Shown piece by piece: positions 8,843 to 17,590 of a stretch of 64,000 nucleotides of DNA. The first letter of the stretch is position 1, and every line of letters starts with the position of its first letter. The position numbers were made by a program, and so were the translations under genes. The notes under the pieces are model-generated. The model had not been told where the DNA came from. It was given only the letters and a program-made list of their open reading frames with translations, and ran no database searches. Where the stretch lies: assembly GCF_010974945.1 (NCBI RefSeq), contig NZ_JAAIVB010000085.1, positions 62,001 through 126,000 on the forward strand. The letters run 5' to 3'. The DNA is from Noviherbaspirillum galbum. Lineage in GTDB: Bacteria > Pseudomonadota > Gammaproteobacteria > Burkholderiales > Burkholderiaceae_D.

Positions 8843-9822
8843 CAGTCACCTCCTTGCTGCCATGCGCGCCGCTGCAGGCCAAAATACGAAAACATGATCG
8901 CTGCCAGCAGGAACGGCACCATCATCGTGGCCAGCGCCGCGCCTTCCCCGAGCGCGCCGCCGGGAATGGCGCGCTGGAACGACAGGGTGGCCATCAAGTG
9001 GGTGGCGTTCAGGGGGCCGCCGCGCGTCAGCACGTAGATGAGCTGAAAGTCGGTGAAGGTGAACAGCACCGAGAAGGTCATCGTTACCGCGATGATGGGC
9101 GACAGCATCGGCAGCGTCACGAAGCGGAATTGCTGCCAGCGGGTCGCCCCGTCGATGGAGGCGGCTTCGTAGAGCGAGGGCGAGATCGTCTGCAGGCCCG
9201 CCAGGAGCGAGATCGCGACGAAGGGAATGCCGCGCCACACGTTGGCGATGATGGTGGAGATGCGCGCCAGCCAGGGATCGCCGAGGAAATCGATGTAATG
9301 ATCGATCACGCCCATCTTCACCAGCAACCAGCTGACGACCGAGAACTGGGCATCGTAGATCCACCAGAAAGCCAGCGCGGACAGCGCGGTCGGCACGATC
9401 CAGGGAAGCAGGATCACCGTCCGGAAGAAGGACTTGAACGGCAGGTTGCGATTCAGCAGCAGGGCCAGCCACAGGCCGAGGATGAACTTGAAGACGCTGG
9501 CCAGCACCGTGTAGAACAAGGTGTTGAACAGCGCCAGCAGGGTAAGCGAATCGTCGATCAGGAAGCGGTAGTTTTCCAGCCCCACCCATTCACCGCTGCG
9601 GCCGATCTTGGTATCCGTGAATCCCAGCCAGGTGCCGAGCCCGAGCGGATAGGTCAGGAACAGCAACAGCAGCACGGCGGTCGGCAGCATGAACAGCAGG
9701 CCGAGTACGTTGCGTTGGTTCAGCAGGCGATGCATTCCGGTCCCTCGCTTGTGAGACGGTGTCCGCGCGGCATCCGGCACCTGGTGACCCGGTGGCGGGC
9801 CGGCGGTCTTTGTCGCATCCAT
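8842..9822 (-). CDS. CUT1 sugar ABC transporter, inner-membrane permease (MalF/UgpA type)
   Basis: The product has 326 residues: about 38 hydrophilic N-terminal residues, then six predicted membrane spans starting near residue 39 (V-L-G-L-L-F-M-L-P). The EAA loop E-A-A-S-I-D-G-A-T-R-W is near residue 227. GAGGAA lies 4-5 bases before the chosen ATG, which supports keeping the N-terminal extension even though a second ATG lies at residue 30. It pairs with the permease at 7976-8842. The preceding 249 bases contain dispersed palindromes rather than a gene. Confidence 0.88.
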   Translation of the reverse strand: MDATKTAGPPPGHQVPDAARTPSHKRGTGMHRLLNQRNVLGLLFMLPTAVLLLLFLTYPLGLGTWLGFTDTKIGRSGEWVGLENYRFLIDDSLTLLALFNTLFYTVLASVFKFILGLWLALLLNRNLPFKSFFRTVILLPWIVPTALSALAFWWIYDAQFSVVSWLLVKMGVIDHYIDFLGDPWLARISTIIANVWRGIPFVAISLLAGLQTISPSLYEAASIDGATRWQQFRFVTLPMLSPIIAVTMTFSVLFTFTDFQLIYVLTRGGPLNATHLMATLSFQRAIPGGALGEGAALATMMVPFLLAAIMFSYFGLQRRAWQQGGD

Positions 9823-9845
9823 GTGTTCCTCGCTTCCAACAAGTG

Positions 9846-10062
9846 TGTCATTCCCGCGAAGGCGGTAATCCCAACTTGCGCCACTCCATAACGACGTAAT
9901 GGGATTCCCGCCTTCGCGGGAATGACAGTGGATGAACTACTGCATCCGGGCAAGGTTAACTTCCTCTGCTCCATCGCCGTCATCCCCGCGAAGGCGGGGA
10001 TCCCATCTTGTTCGCCCAGAGTGACTCAGGATACGGAATTCCTGCCCGCGCCGGAATGACCT
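9846..10062. repeat. Cluster of four dispersed ATTCCC...GGGAAT palindromes
   Basis: Four related palindromic units lie in the gap between the binding-protein and permease genes: 9846-9872, 9901-9927, 9979-10004 and about 10037-10062. The best copy is ATTCCCGCCTTCGCGGGAAT, flanked by GTCATT-type ends. The first and second are in opposite orientation, as are the second and third. They resemble the dRS3/REP-like elements common in betaproteobacteria. Transcribed, they would form stable hairpins within the operon, which could protect the upstream binding-protein message and lower permease expression. That role is inference. Confidence 0.8.
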
Positions 10063-10071
10063 AAGCAGTCA

Positions 10072-11379
10072 TCAAGCCTTGTAATGCCGCTCCGCACGCT
10101 GCTGGGCGCGTTCCGCCGCCTGCTTCGGCGTCTTCGAGCCGCTGGCAGCTTCGGCCACCATGTCGACCACGATGTAGTCCGCCATGGCGGCGGCCGACGC
10201 CTGGCCGAGCGGGCCGGAATAACCGTTGTCGAGCATCAGCACCGCCGCGTCGCGGTACACCGTGTGCTTCGGATCGGCAGTCCAGACCGGATTCGACTCG
10301 TAAGCCTTCAGCGGCTGGCTGACGTAGCCGATGGCTGCCTGCATCCACGGGTTGTACTGGTCGGCTTCCATCATGAACTGGATATAGGCCTTGGCGGCAT
10401 TCGGATACTTCGTGTGCTTGAACAGCATCATCTGGGTGATCTGCATCAGCTCGGTCGGCTTGCCAACCGGCCCGATCGGGAAGTGCGCGTGCTGGATGTC
10501 CTTGGCCATCTCCTGGATCTTCGGTTCCTTGGACGTCTTGGCCGCGTAGTAGACGGAGATGCCGTTCGCCGTCAGGCTGATCTGGCCGTCGATGAAGGCC
10601 TTGTTGTTCGACGGGTCCTGCCAGGACAGCGTGCCGGGCACGAAGGTCGGGTAGAGCTGCTTGGCGTATTCCAGCGCGGCAATCGTTTCCGGGGAGTTGA
10701 TCACTACCTTGCCCTTTTCATCGACCATCTTTCCGCCGTGCGACCAGAGCAGCCAATGCGCCCAGTTGTTGCCATCCCCGACGGCCTTGCCCAACGCGAA
10801 TCCGGAGGGCGTGCCCTTGGCCTTGAGGGCCTGGCACAGCTTGAGGAAGCCGGCGGTGTCCTTGGGGAAGGTGTCGAAGCCGGCGGCCTTGAGGTGGCTC
10901 TCGCGGTAGACCATCGCATTTCCCACCACGCCCATCGGGAGGGCGATCCAGCGGTTGTTTCGGGTGCCGTAGCGCTTGCAGACGTCATACCATCCGCCAT
11001 ACTTCTGGCCGAGGTAGTCGGCGACGTCGGTCAGGTCGACCAGCTTGTCGGGATACTGGTGCGGATCGTCGAACCAGCCGAGGATCAGGTCCGGTCCGCT
11101 GCCGATGTTCGCCGCGACCGCGGCCTTGGGCCGGACGTCTTCCCAGCCTTCGCTGTCGACGCGTACCTGCACCCCGGTCTGCTCGGTGAACTTCTTGGTG
11201 TTTTCCATCCAGAGGTCTTCGTCGCCCTGCACGAAGCGCTTCCAGCGCAGCAGGCGCAGCGTCGCGCCGGCTTCCGGCTTGAAGCGCAGATCGGTCGCCG
11301 CGAAGGCATTGACACCGATGGCCGAAGTGGCGGCGGCAGCGGCGGCCGTTGCCAGGAAATCACGTCTCGTTATGCTCAT
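10072..11379 (-). CDS. CUT1 sugar ABC transporter, periplasmic substrate-binding protein
   Basis: This 435-residue extracellular solute-binding protein (family 1) begins M-S-I-T-R-R-D-F-L, a twin-arginine (Tat) signal followed by an alanine-rich hydrophobic segment and a likely A-F-A cleavage near residue 28. The open frame begins nine bases earlier with TTG, but the strong AGGAGGG directly abuts that TTG and is well spaced (10 bases) from the ATG at 11379, which I therefore use. The ligand is unknown; from context it is a sugar or sugar acid. It lies between the ATPase and permease genes of the same transporter. Confidence 0.9.
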   Translation of the reverse strand: MSITRRDFLATAAAAAATSAIGVNAFAATDLRFKPEAGATLRLLRWKRFVQGDEDLWMENTKKFTEQTGVQVRVDSEGWEDVRPKAAVAANIGSGPDLILGWFDDPHQYPDKLVDLTDVADYLGQKYGGWYDVCKRYGTRNNRWIALPMGVVGNAMVYRESHLKAAGFDTFPKDTAGFLKLCQALKAKGTPSGFALGKAVGDGNNWAHWLLWSHGGKMVDEKGKVVINSPETIAALEYAKQLYPTFVPGTLSWQDPSNNKAFIDGQISLTANGISVYYAAKTSKEPKIQEMAKDIQHAHFPIGPVGKPTELMQITQMMLFKHTKYPNAAKAYIQFMMEADQYNPWMQAAIGYVSQPLKAYESNPVWTADPKHTVYRDAAVLMLDNGYSGPLGQASAAAMADYIVVDMVAEAASGSKTPKQAAERAQQRAERHYKA

Positions 11380-11472
11380 GTCTTCCAACCCTCCTAGTTA
11401 ATGGCGATTCGCCGGGGCTCCGGCCATGCAACGCTGGCTACATCTGTTCTCGTCTGCTGGACCATCTGGCAC

Positions 11473-12570
11473 TCATTCGGAAAGCAGGCTGGCGCCCGAC
11501 TCGGCATCGAACACGTGCGTGTGTTCATGGTCGGGAACGAGATGGATCACGTCGCCCGCCTTGAATTCGTGCCGTTCCCGGAAAATCGCGATCACATCCG
11601 CGCCCGCGACCTTGGCATAGACTTCGGTGTGCGCGCCGGTGGGTTCCACCACCGACACGACGGCACGCATGCCTTCGCCGGCGCTGCCGAGCCGCAGGTG
11701 TTCCGGACGCACGCCATAGGTCACCCGCTTGCCGGCCATGGGGGAGAGGGTGCCGGGGCGGTTCGCCCGCAGCGGCGCCGGAACGCGGCTGCCGTCGGCG
11801 AGTTCGACCATCGCGCCGGCGCCATCCTGCGCCAGCGTGCCGGAAAGGAAATTCATCGCCGGCGAGCCGATGAAGCCGGCGACGAAGAGATTCGCCGGAT
11901 GGTCGTAGAGTTCGAGGGGTTTTCCTTGCTGTTCCACCACGCCGTCGCGCATGACGACGATGCGGTCGCCCATGGTCATCGCCTCGATCTGGTCGTGGGT
12001 CACGTAGACAGAGGTCGTGCGCAGGCGCTGGTGGAGTTCCTTGATCTCGGCCCGCATCTGCACCCTCAGCTTGGCATCGAGGTTGGAGAGCGGTTCATCG
12101 AACAGGAACACCTGGGGATTGCGCACGATGGCGCGCCCCATGGCAACGCGTTGCCGCTGGCCGCCGGAAAGCTGGCGTGGGTAGCGGTCGAGAAGCTTGC
12201 CCAGGCCCAGGATGGAAGACGCCTTGTCGACGCGTTCCTTGATCAGGGCTTTATCGGTCTTCGCCAGCATCAGCGAAAACGCCATGTTGTCGAACACCGT
12301 CATGTGCGGATAGAGCGCATAGTTCTGGAACACCATGGCGATGTCGCGTTCCTTCGGCTCGACGTCGTTGACCGTCCTGCCGCCGATGGCGATGTCGCCC
12401 GAGGAAATTTCCTCCAGTCCCGCCAGCATGCGCAGCAAGGTCGATTTGCCGCAACCTGACGGCCCGACCAGCACCGCGAACTGGCCATCCTCGATGTCGA
12501 TGTCGACACCGCGGATGACATGCGTCCCGCCAAAGTACTTCTGTACGCCGCGAATCTGAACCGATGCCAT
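11473..12570 (-). CDS. CUT1 sugar ABC transporter, ATP-binding subunit (MalK/UgpC type)
   Basis: The 365-residue ATPase shows Walker [10 protein letters not shown] at residues 36-44, signature L-S-G-G-Q-R-Q-R, Walker B V-F-L-F-D-E-P, the switch histidine in V-T-H-D-Q, and a C-terminal TOBE/regulatory region of about 130 residues. The frame is open to 12633, but AGGAG sits 7 bases before the ATG at 12568-12570 and family alignment starts there (M-A-S-V-Q-I-R-G). ATPases of this group are sometimes shared among several sugar transporters. It is the first transporter gene in the array. Confidence 0.9.
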   Translation of the reverse strand: MASVQIRGVQKYFGGTHVIRGVDIDIEDGQFAVLVGPSGCGKSTLLRMLAGLEEISSGDIAIGGRTVNDVEPKERDIAMVFQNYALYPHMTVFDNMAFSLMLAKTDKALIKERVDKASSILGLGKLLDRYPRQLSGGQRQRVAMGRAIVRNPQVFLFDEPLSNLDAKLRVQMRAEIKELHQRLRTTSVYVTHDQIEAMTMGDRIVVMRDGVVEQQGKPLELYDHPANLFVAGFIGSPAMNFLSGTLAQDGAGAMVELADGSRVPAPLRANRPGTLSPMAGKRVTYGVRPEHLRLGSAGEGMRAVVSVVEPTGAHTEVYAKVAGADVIAIFRERHEFKAGDVIHLVPDHEHTHVFDAESGASLLSE

Positions 12571-12662
12571 TGTCTCGCTCCTGGTTCCTTGGGCGCGGGT
12601 CTGTCGCCTGCGCCTCGTCGGGTGTCCGGACAACCCGGCACCCTTTTCATGTCGTCATTCCA

Positions 12663-13634
12663 TCAAGGTTCGTTGCCGCCCTCCCGGCCCGCCACGACCA
12701 CGTAGGCCGGCCGTCCCTGCCGGTCCCAGTCAACCAGGTTTTGGGCCGCCTTGCGGCGCAATTCGTCGGCGGCAACGTCGGAATAAAAGGCGGCATGCGG
12801 CGTCAGCAGCACGCGCGGATGCTGCACGATGCGCGCCGCCGTCTCCGGCGGTTCCACCGGCAGCACATCCAGCCCCGCGCCGGCCAGCTTACCGCCATCC
12901 AGCGCCTCCAGCAGGTGCTCGATGTCGACCACCGCGCCGCGCGAGGTGTTCACCATCACGCTGCCCGGACGCATGCGTTCGAGCAGCGAGCGGTTCACGA
13001 TGCCGCGCGTCTCGTCGTTGAGCAGCACGTGCAGCGAGACCGCGTCGGCCTGCGCGAACAATTCTTCCTTGCTCACCCGTTCGACGTACGCCGGAAAATC
13101 GCCGTCGATCAGGTACGGATCGCAGGCGATCACCCGCTTGAAGCAGTTGCGTCCGACGTGCGCCATGCGCTTGCCGATCCGCCCCAGCCCGAGGATGCCG
13201 AGCGTCAGGTCCGAGGCGCGCCGGATGACGCCGGCGCTGGTGTAGTGCCAGGTGCCGTTCTTCACGTCGCGGTCGTAGAACGCGATGTTGCGCAGCAGGG
13301 CCAGGGTCATCGCCAGGGCATGCGTCGCCACCTCGCCCACGCCGTAGTCGGGCGAGTTCGCGACCCAGACCCCGTGTTTGCGGGCCGCGTCGGTATCGAT
13401 CGTGTCGTATCCCGCGCCATAGCGGCTGACGATGCGGATTTCGGGACGCGCGGCAAAGACCTTGGCGTTGACCGGCGCGTACTGCACCAGCAAGCCCTGG
13501 CATCCGGCCGAGGCCGCGATCACTTCGTCCTCGGTGCGGCACTGCGCCGTCACGACTTCCACGCCTGCCTCTCGGTACAGGGTTTGCTCGAGCTCAACAT
13601 CTGGGAAATCGTAGTCAGTGATCAGTACTTTCAT
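12663..13634 (-). CDS. D-isomer-specific 2-hydroxyacid dehydrogenase
   Basis: This 323-residue NAD-dependent dehydrogenase has the split substrate-binding domain, the Rossmann motif G-L-G-R-I-G near residues 148-153, the catalytic arginine in S-R-Y-G-A-G-Y-D, and the catalytic histidine in L-T-P-H-A-A-F-Y-S. It is of the C-terminal-binding-protein-like/phosphoglycerate-dehydrogenase subgroup. It lies 11 bases after the dehydratase gene in the same operon. It could reduce a 2-oxo acid or glyoxylate-type product, or oxidise an aldonate. The exact substrate is not evident. Confidence 0.82.
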   Translation of the reverse strand: MKVLITDYDFPDVELEQTLYREAGVEVVTAQCRTEDEVIAASAGCQGLLVQYAPVNAKVFAARPEIRIVSRYGAGYDTIDTDAARKHGVWVANSPDYGVGEVATHALAMTLALLRNIAFYDRDVKNGTWHYTSAGVIRRASDLTLGILGLGRIGKRMAHVGRNCFKRVIACDPYLIDGDFPAYVERVSKEELFAQADAVSLHVLLNDETRGIVNRSLLERMRPGSVMVNTSRGAVVDIEHLLEALDGGKLAGAGLDVLPVEPPETAARIVQHPRVLLTPHAAFYSDVAADELRRKAAQNLVDWDRQGRPAYVVVAGREGGNEP

Positions 13635-13645
13635 ATTGATTTAGC

Positions 13646-15373
13646 TTAATGGTTGTCCTTCGGAATCCCCGCGCCGCTGCAGCCAACCAGGAAATCGAGG
13701 TCGGCGCCGAGGTTGGCCTGCTGGACGTGATCGAAATACAGCCGCGTCCAGCCGCGTTCCATCGGCGGGGCGGGCGGCGTCCATGCGGCGCGGCGGCGGG
13801 CGAGTTCTTCGTCGCTCACGTCCAGGTGCAGGCGTCGTGCCTCGACGTCCAGTTCCACCATGTCGCCGTCCTGCACGAGGGCGAGCGGACCGCCCGCGGC
13901 GGCTTCCGGCGTGACGTGCAGCACCACCGTGCCGTAGGCGGTGCCGCTCATGCGCGCGTCCGACACGCGAACCATGTCCGTGATGCCCTTGCGCAGGAGC
14001 TTGGGCGGCAGCGGCATGTTGCCGGCTTCGGCCATGCCGGGATAGCCCTTCGGTCCGCAGTTCTTCAGGACGAGCACGCAGGTTTCGTCGACGTCCAGGC
14101 TCTCGTCGTCGAGCCGTTCGTGCATGTGGTCGCTGTTCTCGAACACCACCGCGCGGCCGCGGTGCTTGAGAAGGGCCGGCGTGGCGGCGGAGGGCTTGAT
14201 CACCGCGCCATCCGGGCAAAGATTGCCGCGCAGGACGGCGATGCCCGCTTCCGGCTTGAACGGCTCGCCGAAGGAATGGATCACCTCCCGGTTCCAGTTC
14301 GGCGCGTCCTTGCAATTGTCCCAGAGGGTACGGCCGTTGACGGTCAGGGTCTGGCGGTCGATGACCGATTCCAGTTCGCGGATGACGGCCGGGAGGCCGC
14401 CCGCATAGTAGAAGTCTTCCATCAGGTGCTTGCCCGACGGTTGCAGGTCGAGCAGGCAGGGGAGCTTGTGCCCGATCTCGTCCCAGTCGTCCAGCGACAG
14501 GTCGATGCCAATGCGTCCGGCGATCGCCAGCAGGTGGATCACCGCATTGGTCGAGCCGCCGATGGCGGCGTTGACGCGGATGGCGTTTTCGAACGCCGCC
14601 CGGGTCAGGATCTTCGACATGACGAGGTCTTCCTTGACCATCTCGACGATGCGCCGTCCCGAGGCGCGCGCAAGCACGTTGCGACGCCCGTCCACCGCCG
14701 GGATGGCGGCATTGCCCGGCAGGCTCATGCCCAGCGACTCGACCATGCTTGCCATGGTGGAAGCCGTTCCCATCGTCATGCAGTGGCCGTGCGAGCGGTG
14801 CATGCAGCTTTCCGCCTCGAAGAAATCTTCCTGCGCCATGCGCCCGGCGCGCACTTCTTCCGACATCTGCCAGACGCCGGTGCCGGACCCCAGCTCGCCG
14901 CCGCGGAACTTGCCGCTCAACATCGGCCCGCCCGACACGCCGATCGCCGGCAGGTCGACCGAGGCCGCGCCCATCATCAGGGCCGGGGTGGTCTTGTCGC
15001 AGCCCATCAGCAGGACCACGCCGTCGAGCGGATTGCCGCGTATCGATTCCTCGACGTCCATGCTGGCAAGGTTGCGGAACAGCATGGCGGTGGGACGGAG
15101 CAGGGTCTCGCCGAGCGACATGACCGGGAATTCGAGGGGAAAGCCGCCGGCTTCCCAGACGCCGATCTTCACCTGTTCCGCCAGCGTGCGGAAATGGGAG
15201 TTGCACGGCGTCAGTTCGGAATAGGTGTTGCAGATGCCGATGACCGGCCGCCCGTCGAACTGGTCGTGGGGAATGCCGCGGTTCTTCAGCCAGGAACGAT
15301 AGATGAAGCCGTCCCGGTCATGCCGGCCAAACCAGGCCTGGCTGCGCCTCAGCGGGCGCTTGGTATCACTCAC
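13646..15373 (-). CDS. IlvD/Edd-family sugar-acid dehydratase (L-arabinonate dehydratase type)
   Basis: This 575-residue iron-sulfur dehydratase converts an aldonate to its 2-keto-3-deoxy form. Candidate [2Fe-2S] ligands C57, C125 (G-C-D-K-T-T) and C198 (H-G-H-C-M-T) are spaced exactly as the C59/C127/C200 set of characterised L-arabinonate dehydratase, only shifted by two. The group also acts on D-xylonate, D-fuconate and related acids. It is the first gene of the minus-strand array, opposite the SDR gene at 15680, with two GntR-type operators between them. Dihydroxyacid dehydratase (IlvD proper) is less likely here. Confidence 0.88.
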   Translation of the reverse strand: MSDTKRPLRRSQAWFGRHDRDGFIYRSWLKNRGIPHDQFDGRPVIGICNTYSELTPCNSHFRTLAEQVKIGVWEAGGFPLEFPVMSLGETLLRPTAMLFRNLASMDVEESIRGNPLDGVVLLMGCDKTTPALMMGAASVDLPAIGVSGGPMLSGKFRGGELGSGTGVWQMSEEVRAGRMAQEDFFEAESCMHRSHGHCMTMGTASTMASMVESLGMSLPGNAAIPAVDGRRNVLARASGRRIVEMVKEDLVMSKILTRAAFENAIRVNAAIGGSTNAVIHLLAIAGRIGIDLSLDDWDEIGHKLPCLLDLQPSGKHLMEDFYYAGGLPAVIRELESVIDRQTLTVNGRTLWDNCKDAPNWNREVIHSFGEPFKPEAGIAVLRGNLCPDGAVIKPSAATPALLKHRGRAVVFENSDHMHERLDDESLDVDETCVLVLKNCGPKGYPGMAEAGNMPLPPKLLRKGITDMVRVSDARMSGTAYGTVVLHVTPEAAAGGPLALVQDGDMVELDVEARRLHLDVSDEELARRRAAWTPPAPPMERGWTRLYFDHVQQANLGADLDFLVGCSGAGIPKDNH

Positions 15374-15516
15374 GGAGATCCTTTCACAAGGGTGGCACGA
15401 CGATGATGCAGGGTTGGCGCATGAAAGCGTTCGCGCATCAGGCTCGCAGGCACGCAGGCGCCGGCTTCAGGTTCCAGATTTTGCGCAGTCTATTGCAGAA
15501 AGCTAAATAGGTAAAG

Positions 15517-15527
15517 TGGTATGACCA
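15517..15527. promoter_or_regulatory. FadR/PdhR-type operator TGGTATGACCA
   Basis: The sequence fits TGGT-N3-ACCA, the palindromic core bound by many FCD-subfamily GntR regulators such as PdhR and LldR. It lies on the dehydratase side of the divergent region, about 145 bases before that start codon. The nearby FCD-GntR gene at 17591 is the natural candidate to bind it. Confidence 0.65.
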
Positions 15528-15591
15528 ATGACATGATCTATGTCAGACCCGCTTGACAAACGCCGGAGCCGTGTGAAACCCTTTGGACAGC

Positions 15592-15602
15592 TGGTCAGAC
15601 CA
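15592..15602. promoter_or_regulatory. FadR/PdhR-type operator TGGTCAGACCA
   Basis: This second copy of TGGT-N3-ACCA in the divergent region lies 75 bases from the first and about 80 bases before the SDR start codon. Centre-to-centre spacing of 75 bases is close to seven helical turns, so both sites face the same side and could be bridged by a dimer of dimers. That geometry is inference. Confidence 0.65.
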
Positions 15603-15679
15603 ATCTTACCGCGGCTGGCGAAGCCGGGCAACGTGGCCCTTCGCGGACCGATGAAGCATTCCGATGAGCAGGAGACAAT

Positions 15680-16435
15680 GTGGAACAAAAGAACCACTAT
15701 GATTTTTCCGGGCGCCACGCGGTGATCACGGGCGGGGCCACCGGCATCGGCCTGGCGATCGCGCAGCGCCTCGCCGCCGGCGGGGCGCGCCTGACCCTGT
15801 GGGACCGCGATGCGCGCAACCTGGAGCATGCCAGGGCCGCGCTGGGCAATGCCGAGGTGCATGGCATGACCCTGGACGTCGGCGACGAACAGGCGGTCGG
15901 CGACGCTTGCGCGGCCACCCTGCGGGACGGCGGCGTTGACATCCTCGTCAACAGCGCCGGCATCACAGGCCCAAACACCACCTTGTGGGAATACCCGGTG
16001 GCGGACTGGGATGAAGTCATGCGTGTCAACGTGCGCGGCACCTTCCTGTGCTGCCGCGCGCTGGCGCCGCAGATGCGCGACCGCGGCTATGGCCGCATCG
16101 TCAACATTGCTTCCGTCGCCGGCAAGGAAGGCAATCCGAATGCCTCCGCCTACAGCGCGTCGAAGGCCGCCGTCATCGGCCTGACCAAGTCGCTCGGCAA
16201 GGAACTCGCGCAAACCGGCGTGACCGCGAACTGCATCACGCCGGCGGCGGTGCGCACCGCGATCTTTGCGCAGATGAGCCAGCAGCACATCGATTACATG
16301 CTATCCAAGATTCCGATGAACCGCTTTGGCGACGTGCATGAAATCGCGGCGCTGGTGGCGTGGCTCGCTTCCGGCGAAAGCGCGTTTTCCACGGCGGCGG
16401 TGTTCGACATCTCGGGGGGAAGGGCGACCTACTGA
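15680..16435 (+). CDS. Short-chain dehydrogenase/reductase, first gene of the plus-strand sugar-acid operon
   Basis: This classical SDR of 251 residues has T-G-G-A-T-G-I-G near residues 17-24, N-S-A-G, and the catalytic Y-S-A-S-K. The start is GTG at 15680-15682 with GGAG five bases before it; no in-frame ATG fits as well. Its stop overlaps the next start as TGATG. The family includes sugar and aldonate dehydrogenases such as L-fucose, galactose and 2-keto-3-deoxyaldonate dehydrogenases. With the following LDH2-type enzyme it could form an oxidation/reduction pair that epimerises a sugar acid before dehydration, but this is inference. Confidence 0.85.
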   Translation: MEQKNHYDFSGRHAVITGGATGIGLAIAQRLAAGGARLTLWDRDARNLEHARAALGNAEVHGMTLDVGDEQAVGDACAATLRDGGVDILVNSAGITGPNTTLWEYPVADWDEVMRVNVRGTFLCCRALAPQMRDRGYGRIVNIASVAGKEGNPNASAYSASKAAVIGLTKSLGKELAQTGVTANCITPAAVRTAIFAQMSQQHIDYMLSKIPMNRFGDVHEIAALVAWLASGESAFSTAAVFDISGGRATY

Positions 16436-17496
16436 TGAATTCCGGCCAACGATATTCCGCGCCCGCGTTGAGCGGTTTCGCGAACCGCTTGCTGCGCGCG
16501 GCGGGCATGGCAGCGCCGCAGGCCGATGCGGTGGCGGACGTGCTCGTGGAAGGCGACCTGATGGGCCACGATACCCACGGCCTCGCGCTGTTGCCGCGCT
16601 ATCTCGACGAAGTCGAGCGCGGCGGAATGGCAAGGGGCGGCGAACCGGTCGTGCTGTCCGACCGGGGCGGCGCGCTGAACTGGGACGGCATGCGCCTGCC
16701 CGGACCCTGGCTGGTGCTGCGGGGGATCGATGCGCTCGTGCCGCGCGCCAGGGAAGCCGGCTGCGCCACGCTGACCATCCGGCGCAGCCATCACATCGCC
16801 TGCCTCGCCGCCTATCTCCTGCGCGCCACCGAGGCGGGATTCCTGGTGCTCCTGGCAAGTTCCGATCCTGCCGTGGCAAGCGTCGCGCCGCACGGCGGAA
16901 CGCGCGCGGTCTTCACGCCGAACCCCCTGGCGGCGGGCATCCCGACCTCGTCGACGCCTTTTCTCATCGACATCTCGACCTCCATCAAGACCAATGGCAT
17001 GAGCGCGCGGCTGCACCAGGCGGGCGCGCTGTTCGAGGAGGAATGCATGCTGGATGCGAACGGCATGCCGACCCGCGACCCGGGCGTGCTGTTCGCCGAT
17101 CCGCCGGGAACGATCATGCCTCTGGGCGGCCTGGGTTCCGGCCACAAGGGATTCGGCCTGTCGCTGATCATCGAGGCCCTGACCGGCGGCCTTGCCGGAA
17201 TGGGGCGTGCCGACCCGCACGAGGGATGGGGCGCCACGGTATTTCTTGCCTTGTTCGACCCGGACGCCTTCGGCGGACGCGACGCCTTCACGCGCCAGAT
17301 GGACTGGATCGCCGCTGCCTGCAGGGCGAATCCGCCGCGTCCCGGCGTGGACGCCGTGCGCATGCCTGGCGATCGCGGCCTGCTGCTGCGGCAGGAGCAG
17401 TTGCGCGATGGCGTGTCCCTCGGGGCCGGGATTGCCGAGGCGCTGCATCGCTCGGCGGAACGCTACGGCGAGCGGTTGCCGGAGCCGGTAACGTAG
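16435..17496 (+). CDS. LDH2/malate dehydrogenase family NAD(P)-dependent oxidoreductase
   Basis: This 353-residue member of the LDH2 (YlbC, YiaK, ureidoglycolate dehydrogenase) fold has the family markers G-H-D-T-H-G near residue 41, R-R-S-H-H-I near residue 121 and L-G-G-L-G-S-G-H-K-G-F-G near residue 230. Members reduce or oxidise 2-oxo acids such as 2,3-diketo-L-gulonate or delta-piperideine-2-carboxylate. The ATG at 16435 overlaps the upstream stop. The longer frame from 16360 lies inside the SDR gene and is rejected. The substrate is probably a sugar-derived 2-oxo or 2-hydroxy acid. Confidence 0.82.
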   Translation: MNSGQRYSAPALSGFANRLLRAAGMAAPQADAVADVLVEGDLMGHDTHGLALLPRYLDEVERGGMARGGEPVVLSDRGGALNWDGMRLPGPWLVLRGIDALVPRAREAGCATLTIRRSHHIACLAAYLLRATEAGFLVLLASSDPAVASVAPHGGTRAVFTPNPLAAGIPTSSTPFLIDISTSIKTNGMSARLHQAGALFEEECMLDANGMPTRDPGVLFADPPGTIMPLGGLGSGHKGFGLSLIIEALTGGLAGMGRADPHEGWGATVFLALFDPDAFGGRDAFTRQMDWIAAACRANPPRPGVDAVRMPGDRGLLLRQEQLRDGVSLGAGIAEALHRSAERYGERLPEPVT

Positions 17497-17544
17497 AGGA
17501 TTTCGTTTGAGGCGCAAGCCAGCCGGGGCGAAGGAGGCAGCATG

Positions 17545-17550
17545 TATAAT
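17545..17550 (+). promoter_or_regulatory. Perfect -10 box TATAAT before the GntR gene
   Basis: A perfect TATAAT lies 41 bases before the regulator start codon. The only TTGA-like box upstream (TTGAGG at 17507-17512) is 32 bases away, too far for a standard sigma-70 promoter, so the -35 is weak or absent. It may give the regulator its own promoter within the operon. Confidence 0.4.
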
Positions 17551-17590
17551 GCCGCGCATCACGGAACCAGCCATCATCCACGGACCTTTC

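Larger units (their letters stand above)
15374..15679. promoter_or_regulatory. Divergent promoter region of the two sugar-acid operons
   Basis: This 306-base gap separates the minus-strand dehydratase from the plus-strand SDR and holds no gene. It contains two TGGT-N3-ACCA operators, listed separately. A TTGACA box at 15553-15558 could be a rightward -35, with only a poor -10 around 15576. An operator about 17 bases further on would then cover the start of transcription, consistent with repression. No leftward promoter with good consensus is evident. Confidence 0.6.
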
